Positions 7,721-16,496 of a stretch of 64,000 nt of DNA are shown here, piece after piece; the first letter of the stretch is position 1, and each line of letters begins with the position of its first letter. The notes below the pieces were generated by a model. It saw only the letters and a list, made by a program, of their open reading frames with translations. It did not search any database and had not been told where the DNA came from. The position numbers and the translations under genes are program-made. Source of the stretch: Rugosimonospora sp040255525 (GTDB taxonomy: Bacteria; Actinomycetota; Actinomycetes; Mycobacteriales; Micromonosporaceae); contig JBDZVD010000002.1 of NCBI GenBank assembly GCA_040255525.1, forward strand, positions 62,001 to 126,000. The letters are read 5' to 3'.

Positions 7721-8716
7721 GTGACCAGCTACGCCCTGCTCATCGCGCCGTCGTCGAACCGGGTGTACGCGGACGCCTCGATCCGCCTCACCCAGGCCGA
7801 GCTGGCGATCTTCGCCCCCCGGTTGTCCACGCCGCTGACCGGTGTCCGGGAGCTGCGGTTCGGTGGGGTGCGCTACGTCGGGTTCGACGCCGAGCTGACC
7901 GACGCCGACGTGGCGTACCTGGCCAACCTGTCGTCGATCTACGCGCTCTTCGCACTGGCCGGCGACGACCTGCTGCGCCCGGTCGAGCTGCGCCCGCTCG
8001 ACCGGTACGACGACGATCTGATCACCATCCCGAAGTACGCCGGCAAGACCAACGAGCAGTTCACCAAGCTGCTGCTCAACGCGTCCGTGCTGGGCAGCGA
8101 CGCCGGGCCGGCGATGCTGGAGCGGCAGCTGACCGTCCTCGATCCGCTCGCCGGCCGGGGTACCACGCTCAACCAGGCGCTCATGTACGGGTACCACGGC
8201 ATCGGCATCGAGGTGGACGGCAAGGACGTCGACGCGTACTCGGCGTTCCTGCGGACCTGGCTCAAACGCAAGCGGATCAAGCACCACGCCGAGAGCAACC
8301 CGGTGCGCAGGGACCGCAAGCTGGTGGCCCGGCGGTTCGAGGTGACCGTCGGCGGCACCCAGAAGGTGATCGTGTTCAACGCGGACACCACGAGGGCGCG
8401 GGAGTTCCTCCGGGCCGGGTGCGCCGACGTACTGGTCGCGGACGCGCCGTACGGGGTGGCCCACGTTCCGGGCTCGGGCGGGCGCAGCCGGGGCGTGGCG
8501 GACCTGCTGCGGGCCGCCGTACCGGTCTGGGCCCAGTTGCTGCGCCCCGGCGGGGCGATGGGCCTGGCCTGGAACACGTACCTGGCAGGCCGGCAGGACG
8601 TCGCGGACATCTTCGCCAAGAACGGCCTGACGGTCCTGGACGGGCCCGGGTACGGCGATCTGGAGCACCGGGTCGATCAGGCGATCGTCAGGGACGTACT
8701 GGTCGCCCGGAAGTGA
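7721..8716 (+). CDS. TRM11-like SAM-dependent methyltransferase
   Basis: 331 residues from the GTG at which GAGGAA sits three bases upstream; a GTG 24 bp earlier is also open. The N-terminal half resembles the THUMP-like part of TRM11 proteins (SYALLIAPSSNRVYADASI). The catalytic half has the SAM-binding loop LDPLAGRGTTLNQALMYGY, a later acidic GIGIEVDGKD strand, and VADAPYGVAHVPGS in the place of the NPPY-type motif IV of nucleic-acid N-methyltransferases. The family methylates guanosine in tRNA in archaea and yeast; the substrate of this bacterial form is inferred. It follows the infB terminator, so it is probably transcribed separately. Confidence 0.75.
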   Translation: MTSYALLIAPSSNRVYADASIRLTQAELAIFAPRLSTPLTGVRELRFGGVRYVGFDAELTDADVAYLANLSSIYALFALAGDDLLRPVELRPLDRYDDDLITIPKYAGKTNEQFTKLLLNASVLGSDAGPAMLERQLTVLDPLAGRGTTLNQALMYGYHGIGIEVDGKDVDAYSAFLRTWLKRKRIKHHAESNPVRRDRKLVARRFEVTVGGTQKVIVFNADTTRAREFLRAGCADVLVADAPYGVAHVPGSGGRSRGVADLLRAAVPVWAQLLRPGGAMGLAWNTYLAGRQDVADIFAKNGLTVLDGPGYGDLEHRVDQAIVRDVLVARK

Positions 8717-8846
8717 CCGAGCTACGGTCTTAAGAGGCGCTCGGCGTCCATCGATCTGTCAACACCATCGGCCGCCGGCGGCGAACATGCCGGGACCGTG
8801 ATCGCGGCGGCGTGCGCGGTCGAGCCGACGGAGATCGGGGGAGACG

Positions 8847-9227
8847 ATGTCCGAGTACTGGTGGTCGATCGAAGTACTGGACGGCGGGTTCTCCGCCCAG
8901 GTGTGGCGCAGGGCGCACGGTGCCGCGCTCATCGAGGCGGCGGTCACCCACCGCGCCGTCGACTGGAACTGGGAGCGCCACTCCTGGGGCACCATTCTCG
9001 AGATCGCGTTCCGGGATTCCGAGGCGTGGGCCGGCTTCCGCGCGCTGCCGGCGGTGACCGCGGCCCTGGACGCCGTGCCGGACCCCGTGAACGGCCTGAT
9101 GATCTACCAGGGCAGGGGTGGCAGCTCCAGCTCCGCCGGCCGGCGCCGGCCCACGCCGCGGTCGGGCGCGGGGGCGGCCGAGCTGCCCCGCGAGCCGGAT
9201 CCGGTCATCGTCGCGGCACTCGGCTGA
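8847..9227 (+). CDS. Conserved hypothetical protein, 126 residues
   Basis: It starts at an ATG with GGGGGAGA four bases upstream, a clear ribosome-binding site. The first 85 residues are Trp- and acidic-rich (MSEYWWSIEVLDGGFSAQVW, HRAVDWNWERHSWGTILEI) and look like a compact alpha/beta domain. The rest is a Ser/Arg/Pro-rich tail and then an EPDPVIVAALG end. I do not recognise a named family and assign no function. It stands alone between the TRM11-like gene and DUF503. Confidence 0.65.
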   Translation: MSEYWWSIEVLDGGFSAQVWRRAHGAALIEAAVTHRAVDWNWERHSWGTILEIAFRDSEAWAGFRALPAVTAALDAVPDPVNGLMIYQGRGGSSSSAGRRRPTPRSGAGAAELPREPDPVIVAALG

Positions 9228-9245
9228 GTCCCGGGGGCCGCCCCG

Positions 9246-9261
9246 TGCCGGCAGGCCGGCA
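9246..9261. terminator. Small hairpin between the hypothetical gene and DUF503
   Basis: The inverted repeat TGCCGG-cagg-CCGGCA starts 19 bases after the stop of the 126-residue gene. Six perfect GC pairs and a four-base loop could form a weak terminator. There is no T-run. Confidence 0.35.
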
Positions 9262-9315
9262 TGGCGAGCGATACCAGGCAGCGCGACAAGCGACGAGGCG
9301 CTAGCCTCACTCACC

Positions 9316-9609
9316 GTGTATACCGGTACCGCGCTTTTTGATCTCATGCTGCCCGGTGATTCGCGATCGTTGAAGGCGAAACGGTCATATGTCCGGCCTA
9401 TCGTCGCCGCTTTGCGCAAATTCGAGGTGTCCGTTGCCGAAGTCGGGGCATTGGACCGGCATGGGCGTACGGAGATCGGGGTGGCCGTCGTCGCGCCCGA
9501 CTCGGGCCACGTCCGGGAGGTGCTCGACGCCTGTGAGCGGCTGGTCGCCGCCCGTCCCGAGGTCGATCTCCTGTCCGTCAGGCGACGCCTGCACGGTGAC
9601 GACGAGTGA
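9316..9609 (+). CDS. DUF503 (YlxP-like) family protein
   Basis: 97 residues. The sequence VYTGTALFDLMLPGDSRSLK, followed by AKRSYVRPIVAALRKFEVSV and VAVVAPDSGHVREVLDACER, is the typical DUF503 domain. The family lies beside rbfA in many Gram-positive genomes, as here, and is thought to act in RNA or ribosome metabolism, but its role is unproven. The GTG start has no ribosome-binding site. A TAGCCT hexamer sits eight bases upstream at 9302-9307, which suggests a leaderless mRNA. Confidence 0.88.
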   Translation: MYTGTALFDLMLPGDSRSLKAKRSYVRPIVAALRKFEVSVAEVGALDRHGRTEIGVAVVAPDSGHVREVLDACERLVAARPEVDLLSVRRRLHGDDE

Positions 9610-9663
9610 GTTTGACTTAGGTAATGTCTGAGTGTTCAGCGGCGAGTCCAGCGGAGGTGTGAG

Positions 9664-10200
9664 ATGACGGATCCGGCTCGGGTACGTCGGCATGCGGAGC
9701 GGGTCCGGGAATTGGTGGCCTCCGTCGTGCGTACCCAGATCAAAGATCCTCGGCTGGGCATGATCACGATTACCGACGCCCGGATCACCGCCGACCTGCG
9801 CGACGCCACGGTGTACTACACCGTGCTCGGCACCGCGTCCGAGGAGGCGGCGACCGCGGCGGCGCTGGAGAGCGCGAAGGGCGTGCTGCGCAGCACCGTC
9901 GGCAAGGCGCTGGGGCTGCGCCACTCGCCGACCCTGACCTTCGTGCTGGACAACGTCCAGGATCACGTCAAGCACATCGACGAGCTGCTGGCCACGGCGC
10001 GGGAGTCCGACGCCCAGGTGGAGCGGCTGGCGGCCGGCGCGGAGTACGCCGGGGATCCCCAGCCGTACCGGCTGGAGGAGCCGGCCGACTCCGGCGAGCC
10101 CGGGGACTTCGACGACGGGCTGCCCGAGTCGGGGCGGGTGGCCGATTCCGACTCGGACACGTCGCCGGCGGCCGGCGTGCCAGGCGAGGAATCGCGGTGA
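9664..10200 (+). CDS. rbfA: Ribosome-binding factor A
   Basis: 178 residues. RbfA is needed for late 30S maturation and 16S rRNA 5' processing. The KH-type domain covers about residues 1-115, with VRELVASVVRTQIKDPRLG, ITITDARITADLRDATVYYT and a conserved LGLRHSPTLTFVLDNV stretch. The final 60 residues form an acidic, disordered tail not present in the short E. coli protein. GGAGGTG precedes the ATG. The stop overlaps the start of the DHH gene (GTGA), so translation is coupled. Confidence 0.95.
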   Translation: MTDPARVRRHAERVRELVASVVRTQIKDPRLGMITITDARITADLRDATVYYTVLGTASEEAATAAALESAKGVLRSTVGKALGLRHSPTLTFVLDNVQDHVKHIDELLATARESDAQVERLAAGAEYAGDPQPYRLEEPADSGEPGDFDDGLPESGRVADSDSDTSPAAGVPGEESR

Positions 10201-11213
10201 CCGCGCCAGCCCCGGCCGCGCCCCCGCGCGCGAGCACCGAGGACGAGTGGGCGGGCGCCGTCCGGGCCATCCACGCGCTGCCGGCGGACGGCACCATCCT
10301 GCTGGTCTGCCACGTCAACCCGGACGGTGACGCGCTGGGCAGCATGCTCGGATTCGGGCTGGGCCTGCGCCAGCTCGGCCGCGCGCCGCTGGCCACGTTC
10401 CCGGCACCGTACGAGCTGGTCCCGCCGTTCGACGAGCTGCCCGGCCTGGACATGCTCATCGACCCGGCCGACGCGCCCGCCGCACCCGACCTGCTGATCT
10501 GCTTCGACGCCGCGAGCGTGGGCCGGCTGGGGGAGCTGGCCGACCGGCTGGAGACCGCGGGTACGAGCATCGTGCTCGACCATCACGCGTCCAACTCGCG
10601 GTTCGGCGACGTACCGATCGTGGAGCCCACCGCGGCGGCCACCTCGGTCGTGGCGGAGGCGCTGCTGACCCGGCTCGGTGTCGTGCTCGACGCCCGGATC
10701 GCGGAGTGCCTGTACGTCGCGCTGGCCACCGACACCGGATCGTTCAAGTTCGACCTGACCACGCCGTCGGTGCACGAGCTGGCCGCGCGGTTGCTGGCGA
10801 CCGGGATCAAGCCGGCCGAGATCTCCCGCAGGCTGTTCGACAGCCGGCCGTTCGGCGCGATGAAGCTGTACGGCGACGTGCTGGCGCGGGCGAGCCTGGA
10901 GCCGGCGGCGGCCGGTGGCGTCGGCATGGTGTGGTCCTACGCGACGCTGGACGACCTCGAGCGGCACGGCCAGCGCCGGCACGTGCTGGAGGGCCTGATC
11001 GACGCGGTACGGGTCGCCGAGGAGGCGGACGTCACCTGCGTGTTCAAGCAGGTCAGCGCGCAGGAGTGGTCGGTGTCGCTGCGCAGCAAGGGCGCGGTGG
11101 ACGTGGCCCGGGTGGCGGTCGGGCTCGGCGGCGGCGGGCACCGGCTGGCCGCCGGGTTCACCGGGTTCGGATCGCTGACCGAGGTCGTCGAGCTGGTGCG
11201 CACCGCGCTCTGA
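10197..11213 (+). CDS. DHH/DHHA1 phosphoesterase, NrnA-like
   Basis: 338 residues. The catalytic motifs of the DHH superfamily are present: CHVNPDGDALGS (motif I), LLICFDAAS (motif II), VLDHHAS (the DHH itself) and ALATDTGSFKF (motif IV). The DHHA1 domain has SLRSKGAVDVARVA and LGGGGHRLAAGF. Close relatives act as oligoribonuclease and pAp phosphatase, and in mycobacteria (Rv2837c) also on cyclic dinucleotides. It therefore probably degrades short RNAs or signalling nucleotides with Mn2+; the exact substrate cannot be read from sequence. It is coupled to rbfA by a four-base overlap. Confidence 0.9.
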   Translation: MTAPAPAAPPRASTEDEWAGAVRAIHALPADGTILLVCHVNPDGDALGSMLGFGLGLRQLGRAPLATFPAPYELVPPFDELPGLDMLIDPADAPAAPDLLICFDAASVGRLGELADRLETAGTSIVLDHHASNSRFGDVPIVEPTAAATSVVAEALLTRLGVVLDARIAECLYVALATDTGSFKFDLTTPSVHELAARLLATGIKPAEISRRLFDSRPFGAMKLYGDVLARASLEPAAAGGVGMVWSYATLDDLERHGQRRHVLEGLIDAVRVAEEADVTCVFKQVSAQEWSVSLRSKGAVDVARVAVGLGGGGHRLAAGFTGFGSLTEVVELVRTAL

Positions 11214-11595
11214 CGCGGCTGCCCACGCTGGGCCAGCTGTGCGGGTACGTGCCGCGGTTGCGGGCCGGCCGCGTGCCGGTCGGCCGGGTCGCCGGGTACA
11301 CGGTCTGGTGCTGGCTGGGATGGCACCTCGTCGCGAGATGATGACGCTCGGCTGCCGGGGGTGCGACGGATCGTCACCTTAACGAGCGTTCCAGGATTCG
11401 GGATCGATGTGCATTCGGTGGGACCTGAACGATAACTTGGGTTTCGAGCATGAGCAGGGTCTACCGGCCCGTACCAGCGCCGGCGGCCCCCGTCCGGCAA
11501 CCCCGGACCGGGTGGCGGGCGATCGCGACGGACAGCGCCGCTTTCGATCGGCGGGCGTTCGCGCAGCTACCGTTTTTCCCGGAAGGAACCTCACC
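11214..11595. other. 382-bp gap before the 39-residue ORF
   Basis: No convincing longer gene is seen. The first 130 bp are as GC-rich as coding DNA and may hold decayed sequence. From about 11375 the base composition drops (CACCTTAACGAGCG, GAACGATAACTTGGG), which suggests a promoter region for the short ORF that starts at 11596. I could not fix -35/-10 boxes with confidence. Confidence 0.4.
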
Positions 11596-11715
11596 ATGCC
11601 GACGTCGACCGTGACGCGGACACCCACCCAGGCGCAGACCAAGCCGCAGCCGTCCGAGGACGAGCGCGAGCAGGCTCGTCGCGCCCTGCAGACCTCAATG
11701 GACACGCGTCAGTAG
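11596..11715 (+). CDS. Possible 39-residue small protein
   Basis: An ATG with GGAAGGAA eight bases upstream opens a 39-residue frame. The product is Thr/Gln/Glu-rich and hydrophilic, beginning MPTSTVTRTPTQAQ and ending RRALQTSMDTRQ, with a short charged helix (EDEREQARRALQ). It has no membrane segment and no family I recognise. The strong ribosome-binding site and the AT-richer upstream DNA support translation. It ends 47 bp before the MATE gene. Confidence 0.45.
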   Translation: MPTSTVTRTPTQAQTKPQPSEDEREQARRALQTSMDTRQ

Positions 11716-11762
11716 CTGTATCGAGCTGCTGCTCTTCCGGTCCTTACCGTCGCCGTGCCATC

Positions 11763-13082
11763 ATGGTCGGCGTGACGACGACGGCGGACCCCTCGACGCT
11801 GCGCCGGATCGCGCAGCTGGCGGTACCGGCACTCGCCGTCCTCGCGGCCGAGCCGCTGTACCTGCTGGTGGACACCGCGGTCGTCGGACACCTCGGCCGG
11901 GTGCCGCTGGCGGCACTCGCGATCGGCGGCGTGGTGCTCACGTTCGCCGCCTGGTTCGGCACCGTCATCGCATACGGCACCACCGGCCGCTCCGCGCGCC
12001 AGTTCGGCGCCGGCTCCCGAGCCTCCGCCGTGTCCGAAGGTGTCCAGGCATCCTGGCTGGCACTGGCTCTCGGGCTGGCCATCCTGCTCGCGGCGCAGGC
12101 GCTGGCCGGGCCGGTCACCCGTACCCTCGCCGGCGATTCCGAGGTGGCCCGCGCGGCCGCGGGATGGCTGCGCGTCGCGGCGCTGGGCGTACCGGGCCTG
12201 CTGATCGCGACGGCCGGCAACGGGTGGATGCGCGGGGTGCAGGACACCAGGCGCCCGCTGCGCTACGTGCTCGGCGCCAACCTGCTGTCGGCCGCGCTGT
12301 CGCCGGTCCTCGTGTACGTGCTGGGGTTCGGGCTCACCGGCTCGGCTATTGCCAACGCGACCGCGCAGCTCGTCTCCGGCACGCTGTTCGTCCGCGCGCT
12401 GAAAGCCGAGCGGGTACCGCTCCGGCCGCAGCCGGCGACGATCCGAGCCCAGCTGCGCTTCGGCCGGGACCTCATCGTGCGCGGGTTGGCGTTCCAGGCA
12501 TGCTTCCTGTCCGCGACCGCGGTGGCCGCCCGGTTCGGCGCGGCGTCGGTGGCCGCGCACCAGGTCGCCTTGCAGCTGTGGAACTTCTGCGCGCTGGCCC
12601 TCGACGCGGTGGCGATCGCGGCACAGTCGCTCGTCGGCGCCGCGCTGGGCGGCGGCCGGGTCGTCGAGGCACGTTCGCTCGGCCGGCGGATCGCGGCGAT
12701 CGGGCTGGTCTGCGGCACGGCGTTCGGCGCGGTCGTCCTGGCCGGGGCGCCGGTATTGCCGCGGTTGTTCAGTTCCGACCCCGACGTGTACCACCAGGCG
12801 ATGGTCGCCTGGCCGTGGTTCGTCGGGATGCAGCCGCTGGCCGGTGTCGTGTTCGCGCTGGACGGCGTGTTCATCGGCGCGGGCGATGTCGGGTACCTGC
12901 GCAACCTCACCATCATCGCGGCGCTGGGCGGCTTCCTGCCGATGGTCTGGTTGGCGTACGCGCTGCGGTTGGGGCTGGGTGGCGTCTGGGCCGGCCTGAC
13001 CCTGTTCATCGTGATCCGTCTGGCGTTGCTGCTGTACCGGCTGCGCACCGAACGCTGGCTGGTGACCGGTACCGTCCGCTGA
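11763..13082 (+). CDS. MATE family efflux transporter, DinF-like
   Basis: 439 residues with about twelve hydrophobic segments in two similar halves. The N-terminal half has LAVPALAVLAAEPLYLLVDT followed by VVGHLGRVPLAALAIGG, the usual first-helix region of DinF-type MATE proteins. The second half starts near residue 235 with FGRDLIVRGLAFQACFL. MATE proteins export drugs or metabolites using Na+ or H+. The substrate is unknown. A TACCGT hexamer 12 bases before the ATG could give a 5-6 base leader. A DinF homologue is also close to the DHH gene in mycobacteria. Confidence 0.9.
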   Translation: MVGVTTTADPSTLRRIAQLAVPALAVLAAEPLYLLVDTAVVGHLGRVPLAALAIGGVVLTFAAWFGTVIAYGTTGRSARQFGAGSRASAVSEGVQASWLALALGLAILLAAQALAGPVTRTLAGDSEVARAAAGWLRVAALGVPGLLIATAGNGWMRGVQDTRRPLRYVLGANLLSAALSPVLVYVLGFGLTGSAIANATAQLVSGTLFVRALKAERVPLRPQPATIRAQLRFGRDLIVRGLAFQACFLSATAVAARFGAASVAAHQVALQLWNFCALALDAVAIAAQSLVGAALGGGRVVEARSLGRRIAAIGLVCGTAFGAVVLAGAPVLPRLFSSDPDVYHQAMVAWPWFVGMQPLAGVVFALDGVFIGAGDVGYLRNLTIIAALGGFLPMVWLAYALRLGLGGVWAGLTLFIVIRLALLLYRLRTERWLVTGTVR

Positions 13083-13112
13083 CGCGGCCGGTACCGGTCC
13101 GGCTCAGCGACC

Positions 13113-14411
13113 TCAGCAGGTGTTGGAGATGTCCAGGCTGCGGTTCGGGTCGAACATCGAGTCCGGGTCGTCCGAGTCGTCGCCGCCGGTGAAGTCCATC
13201 TGCGGCTGACCGGGTGCGATCAGGCCCTTGTCGAACTGGTCGCAGTCCACATTGGATCCGTACGACTCCGACTCGTCCACCCACAGGCCCTGGTCGCTCT
13301 TCGCGACATCCTTGGTGCTCGGCACGTCCCAGGTCACGTTGTCGTGGATGACCACCAGGTTGTCGCCCGGCTCGGCGGCCGGCTCGTCGAAGGCGTACAC
13401 CCACACGTAGTTCGTGATGATCTCGATCTCGCGTACGCCGTTGTCGTTGGTGGCCGCGCGGAACGTGGTCCGGCCCTGGACCCTCGGCGCGAACCGGGAC
13501 AGCTTGTGGCCGGGCGCGATCTGGGTCGCGTACGTGCTGAATTTGTCGGACTTGAAGTCGTCCTTCAGGTCGTTGCGCTCGCCGCCCGACATCAATGCGA
13601 GAAACGCGGACGGGTCGCGGTCGACCAGCATCTTCGAGTCCAGCCTCGCCGCGACCAGGGCGCTGCGCACCCGGTTCAGCGCGGACTTGACCTGGCTGGT
13701 GGTGAAACCGCTGACCGCGGTGGCGGTGGGCATGGCGATGCCGTCGGCGCCCTCCGGGTAGGCGGCCGCGGGTGTCCCCTCGAACGGTGCGTTCGGGTTG
13801 GCGTGCGCCGTACTCGTGGCCGAGTTGCCGCCGGGCGGGCTGATCGTCGCGTACGCGTGCGCTCCGCCGCTGCTGTCGTCGCCGCCCTTGCTGCGCAGGA
13901 CGCCGATGGTCACCACGACCGCGATGGCGACGGCGGCGGCACCGACCCTGATGAGGATGATCTTTCCGACCCGGGCCAGTCCCTTGGGCTGCGTGGGCGG
14001 CGGCGGGACGTACTGCCCCCAGTTGGGCTGCTGCGCGCTGCCCCAGGTGGGCTGCTGCGCGCCCCAGCCGGGCGGCGGCGGGGCGGTGCCCCAGGCGGGC
14101 GTGTCCTGCGGCGTACCGGCCGAGGGGGGAGCCCATCCCGGCGGCGGCATGCTCTGGGTCGGCATGCCCTGTGGTGGCATGCCCTGGGTCATGCTCTGTG
14201 CGGGCATGCCCTGGGGTGGCATGCCCGGCGCGGGCGGCATGCCGTAGGCGGGCGGTGGCTGTGGCGGCAGCGGCTGGGTCGGTGCGCCCTGCGGCGGCAG
14301 CGGCTGCGTGGGTGGATAACCCGGCGGCGGCGGCGTGCCTGGCATGCCGGGCGGCGGCGCCGCGGGCGCGGCGCCGGGCTGCGGGGACGATGCGGTCGGA
14401 TCCGGGAACAC
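13113..14411 (-). CDS. Proline-rich single-pass membrane protein with extracellular domain
   Basis: 432 residues from a GTG. Residues 1 to about 140 are cytoplasmic-type low complexity, full of PPGMP, PTQPLPPQ and GWGAQQ motifs. One transmembrane segment follows (RVGAAAVAIAVVVTIGVL), and then about 250 residues outside the cell with no recognised domain, ending SLDISNTC. The layout resembles actinobacterial surface proteins in which Pro-rich heads often meet the division or growth machinery, but no function is assigned. A TTGACC hexamer with 17-bp spacing to TATTCG overlaps the GTG, so the true start may be a later codon inside the repetitive head. Confidence 0.7.
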   Translation of the reverse strand: MFPDPTASSPQPGAAPAAPPPGMPGTPPPPGYPPTQPLPPQGAPTQPLPPQPPPAYGMPPAPGMPPQGMPAQSMTQGMPPQGMPTQSMPPPGWAPPSAGTPQDTPAWGTAPPPPGWGAQQPTWGSAQQPNWGQYVPPPPTQPKGLARVGKIILIRVGAAAVAIAVVVTIGVLRSKGGDDSSGGAHAYATISPPGGNSATSTAHANPNAPFEGTPAAAYPEGADGIAMPTATAVSGFTTSQVKSALNRVRSALVAARLDSKMLVDRDPSAFLALMSGGERNDLKDDFKSDKFSTYATQIAPGHKLSRFAPRVQGRTTFRAATNDNGVREIEIITNYVWVYAFDEPAAEPGDNLVVIHDNVTWDVPSTKDVAKSDQGLWVDESESYGSNVDCDQFDKGLIAPGQPQMDFTGGDDSDDPDSMFDPNRSLDISNTC

Positions 14412-14499
14412 GAATAGCCGTCCTGAACGTGGGGGTCAACGGCCGTCGATTGTGTCAGGTCACGTCGACTGTGGCAGGCCCGACCGGGCATGAAAGGGT

Positions 14500-15414
14500 G
14501 TGCCGGTGGAACCGACCGGCCTCATCGTCGTGGACAAGCCCGCCGGGATGACCTCGCACGACGTGGTCTCCCGGGTACGCCGACTCGCCAGGACGCGGCG
14601 CGTCGGGCATGGCGGCACGCTGGACCCGATGGCCACCGGAGTGCTCGTGATCGGCGTCGGGCGGGCGACCCGCCTGCTCACCTACGTCATCGGGTCGGAC
14701 AAGGTGTACCGGGCGACCATCCGCCTCGGGCAGTCCACCGTCACCGACGACGCCGAGGGCGACGTGGTCGCCGCGGTACCCGCCGACGGCGTCACCGACG
14801 AGGGGATCCGGGCCGGCATGGCCGCGCTGACCGGGCGGATCTCACAGGTACCGAGCGCGGTCAGCGCCATCAAGGTGGACGGCCAGCGGTCGTACGCCCG
14901 GGTACGCGCCGGCCAGCAGGTCGCGCTGAAGCCCCGGGAGGTCACCGTGGCGCGATTCGACCTGCTGGCGCAGCGGCGGCTGCCCGGACTCGTCGATCTC
15001 GACGTGGAGGTGGCGTGCTCGTCCGGTACCTATGTCCGCGCGCTCGCCCGCGATCTCGGCTCGGCACTCGGTGTCGGCGGCCACCTCACCGCGCTGCGCC
15101 GGACCTCTATCGCGGCGGCCGGCCGGGCGAGCGGCGCGGGGTTCACCCTCACCGAGGCGGCCACGCTCGATGAACTGGCCGAGCGCGACGATCCGGTGAC
15201 TCTGAGCCTGCCCGAGGCGGCGGCCCGGTTCTTCCCCCGGCGTGACGCGACCGGGGACGAGGCCCGGGTGTTGAGTCACGGCGGCCCGCTGGACGCGGTC
15301 GGGGTGCCCGGCCCGTACGCGGTGTTCGCGCCGGACGGCGAGGTGCTGGCGATTGTCGCGGAACGGGACGGCCGGGCGCGCCCGGAGGTCGTTCTCGCGC
15401 CGGCCGGAGGGTGA
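14500..15414 (+). CDS. truB: tRNA pseudouridine(55) synthase
   Basis: 304 residues. TruB makes pseudouridine 55 in the T-loop of tRNAs. It shows GLIVVDKPAGMTSHDVVSRV, then GHGGTLDPMATGVLVIGVG with the catalytic Asp at residue 42. VYRATIRLGQSTVTDDAEGD, SAIKVDGQRSYARVRAG and CSSGTYVRALARDLG follow. A C-terminal domain of actinobacterial type ends the protein. The GTG start is preceded by AAGGG; a second GTG six bases later is possible. The gene is divergent from the proline-rich membrane protein. Confidence 0.95.
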   Translation: MPVEPTGLIVVDKPAGMTSHDVVSRVRRLARTRRVGHGGTLDPMATGVLVIGVGRATRLLTYVIGSDKVYRATIRLGQSTVTDDAEGDVVAAVPADGVTDEGIRAGMAALTGRISQVPSAVSAIKVDGQRSYARVRAGQQVALKPREVTVARFDLLAQRRLPGLVDLDVEVACSSGTYVRALARDLGSALGVGGHLTALRRTSIAAAGRASGAGFTLTEAATLDELAERDDPVTLSLPEAAARFFPRRDATGDEARVLSHGGPLDAVGVPGPYAVFAPDGEVLAIVAERDGRARPEVVLAPAGG

Positions 15415-15491
15415 CGGCACGTAGCATGAGGTGCCCGCGTCCGGCTCGCGCCGGGGCCTGGGAAGCCACGTCCGGTGAGGGGATGAGCGGT

Positions 15492-16382
15492 ATGCGGGTG
15501 CGCCCTCGGCTCGTGACACTGGCGGCCGCCTGCGCCGCCGCCGGCCTGGCCGCGCTCGCCGCCGCCTGCGGGACCGGCGCGACCGGCGCGACCTGGGCCG
15601 GCCCGGCCCCGTCCGGCTCCGTGGCGACCGGTCCAGCGAAGGCGTCCGCATCGGGCGCGCCGGCGGCTTCCGGGTCCGCGGCTTCCGGCGCGCCGGTGTC
15701 CGGCGCGCTCGCGCTGGCGCCGGTCGCCGGCAAGGTGATCGTTGTCGACCCGGGCCACAACGGCGGGAACGTCCGCGAGCCCAGGCTCATGGCCAGCCCG
15801 GTACCGATGGGCACCGGTACGAAGGCGTGCGACACCACCGGTACGGAGACCGACGCCGGGTACCAGGAGACCGCATTCACCTGGGACGTGTCCGTCCGGC
15901 TGGCCGCGCTCCTGCGCGCGGCGGGAGCGAAGGTGATCATGACTCGGGGCAGCGACACCGGCGTCGGGCCATGCGTCAACGAGCGGGCCGCGATCGGCAA
16001 CGACAATCACGCGGCGGTCGCCATCTCGATCCATGGTGACGGGGCGCCGGCCAGGGACCACGGGTTCCACGTGCTGGAGCCGAAGCGGGTCGGGGCGCCG
16101 TCGAACGCGATCATCGCGCCGTCCCACCGGCTGGCGCTTGCGATCCGGGACAACTACCGGGCGCGGACCGGCATCCCGCCGGCGAACTACATCGGTACCG
16201 GTGGGATCAACACCCGTGGCGACATGGGCGGCCTGAACCTGTCGGTGGTACCGAAGGTGATGGTCGAGTGCGGCAACATGCGCAACGCCGGCGACGCCGC
16301 GATGATGACCAACCCGACCTACCGCGAGCGGATGGCGGAGGGGTTGGCCGCCGGGCTGGCGGCCTTCCTGTCCGGAGCCTGA
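15492..16382 (+). CDS. N-acetylmuramoyl-L-alanine amidase lipoprotein (Amidase_3)
   Basis: 296 residues from the ATG that has GAGGGG nine bases upstream; an ATG at 15483 and earlier in-frame starts exist. The signal peptide (RLVTLAAACAAAGLAALAAAC) ends at a possible lipidation Cys. After an Ala/Ser/Gly linker the zinc amidase begins with KVIVVDPGHNGGN (Zn-binding His), then ETAFTWDVSVRLAALLRAAG, ISIHGDGAP (second His) and KVMVECGNMRNAGD with the catalytic Glu. It cuts the amide bond between muramic acid and the stem peptide outside the membrane, like mycobacterial Rv3717. TAGCAT at 15422-15427 is a possible -10 box. Confidence 0.9.
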   Translation: MRVRPRLVTLAAACAAAGLAALAAACGTGATGATWAGPAPSGSVATGPAKASASGAPAASGSAASGAPVSGALALAPVAGKVIVVDPGHNGGNVREPRLMASPVPMGTGTKACDTTGTETDAGYQETAFTWDVSVRLAALLRAAGAKVIMTRGSDTGVGPCVNERAAIGNDNHAAVAISIHGDGAPARDHGFHVLEPKRVGAPSNAIIAPSHRLALAIRDNYRARTGIPPANYIGTGGINTRGDMGGLNLSVVPKVMVECGNMRNAGDAAMMTNPTYRERMAEGLAAGLAAFLSGA

Positions 16383-16484
16383 CCCCCTCGCCCGGGCGGC
16401 GGCCGGGTGCGGCGGACGCCGATCCGGCGCCTGACCGGGGCGTGAGCGGGGCGGGTGCCCGGCCGGACCGGTCAGGGCGGCCGA

Positions 16485-16496
16485 TATCCTTGAGCC
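16485..16496 (+). promoter_or_regulatory. Leaderless-type promoter of ribF
   Basis: TATCCT (16485-16490) lies six bases before the GTG of ribF, and no purine-rich ribosome-binding site is present. Transcription starting about seven bases after the hexamer would begin at the start codon. No good -35 hexamer is visible. Confidence 0.5.

Noticed and set aside
4244..8668. A 1474-codon open frame on the minus strand opposite infB and the TRM11-like gene
   Set aside because: It is the shadow of high-GC codons on the other strand: the plus strand has clear IF-2 and methyltransferase motifs, and the minus product is low-complexity Arg/Gly/Thr sequence with no family.
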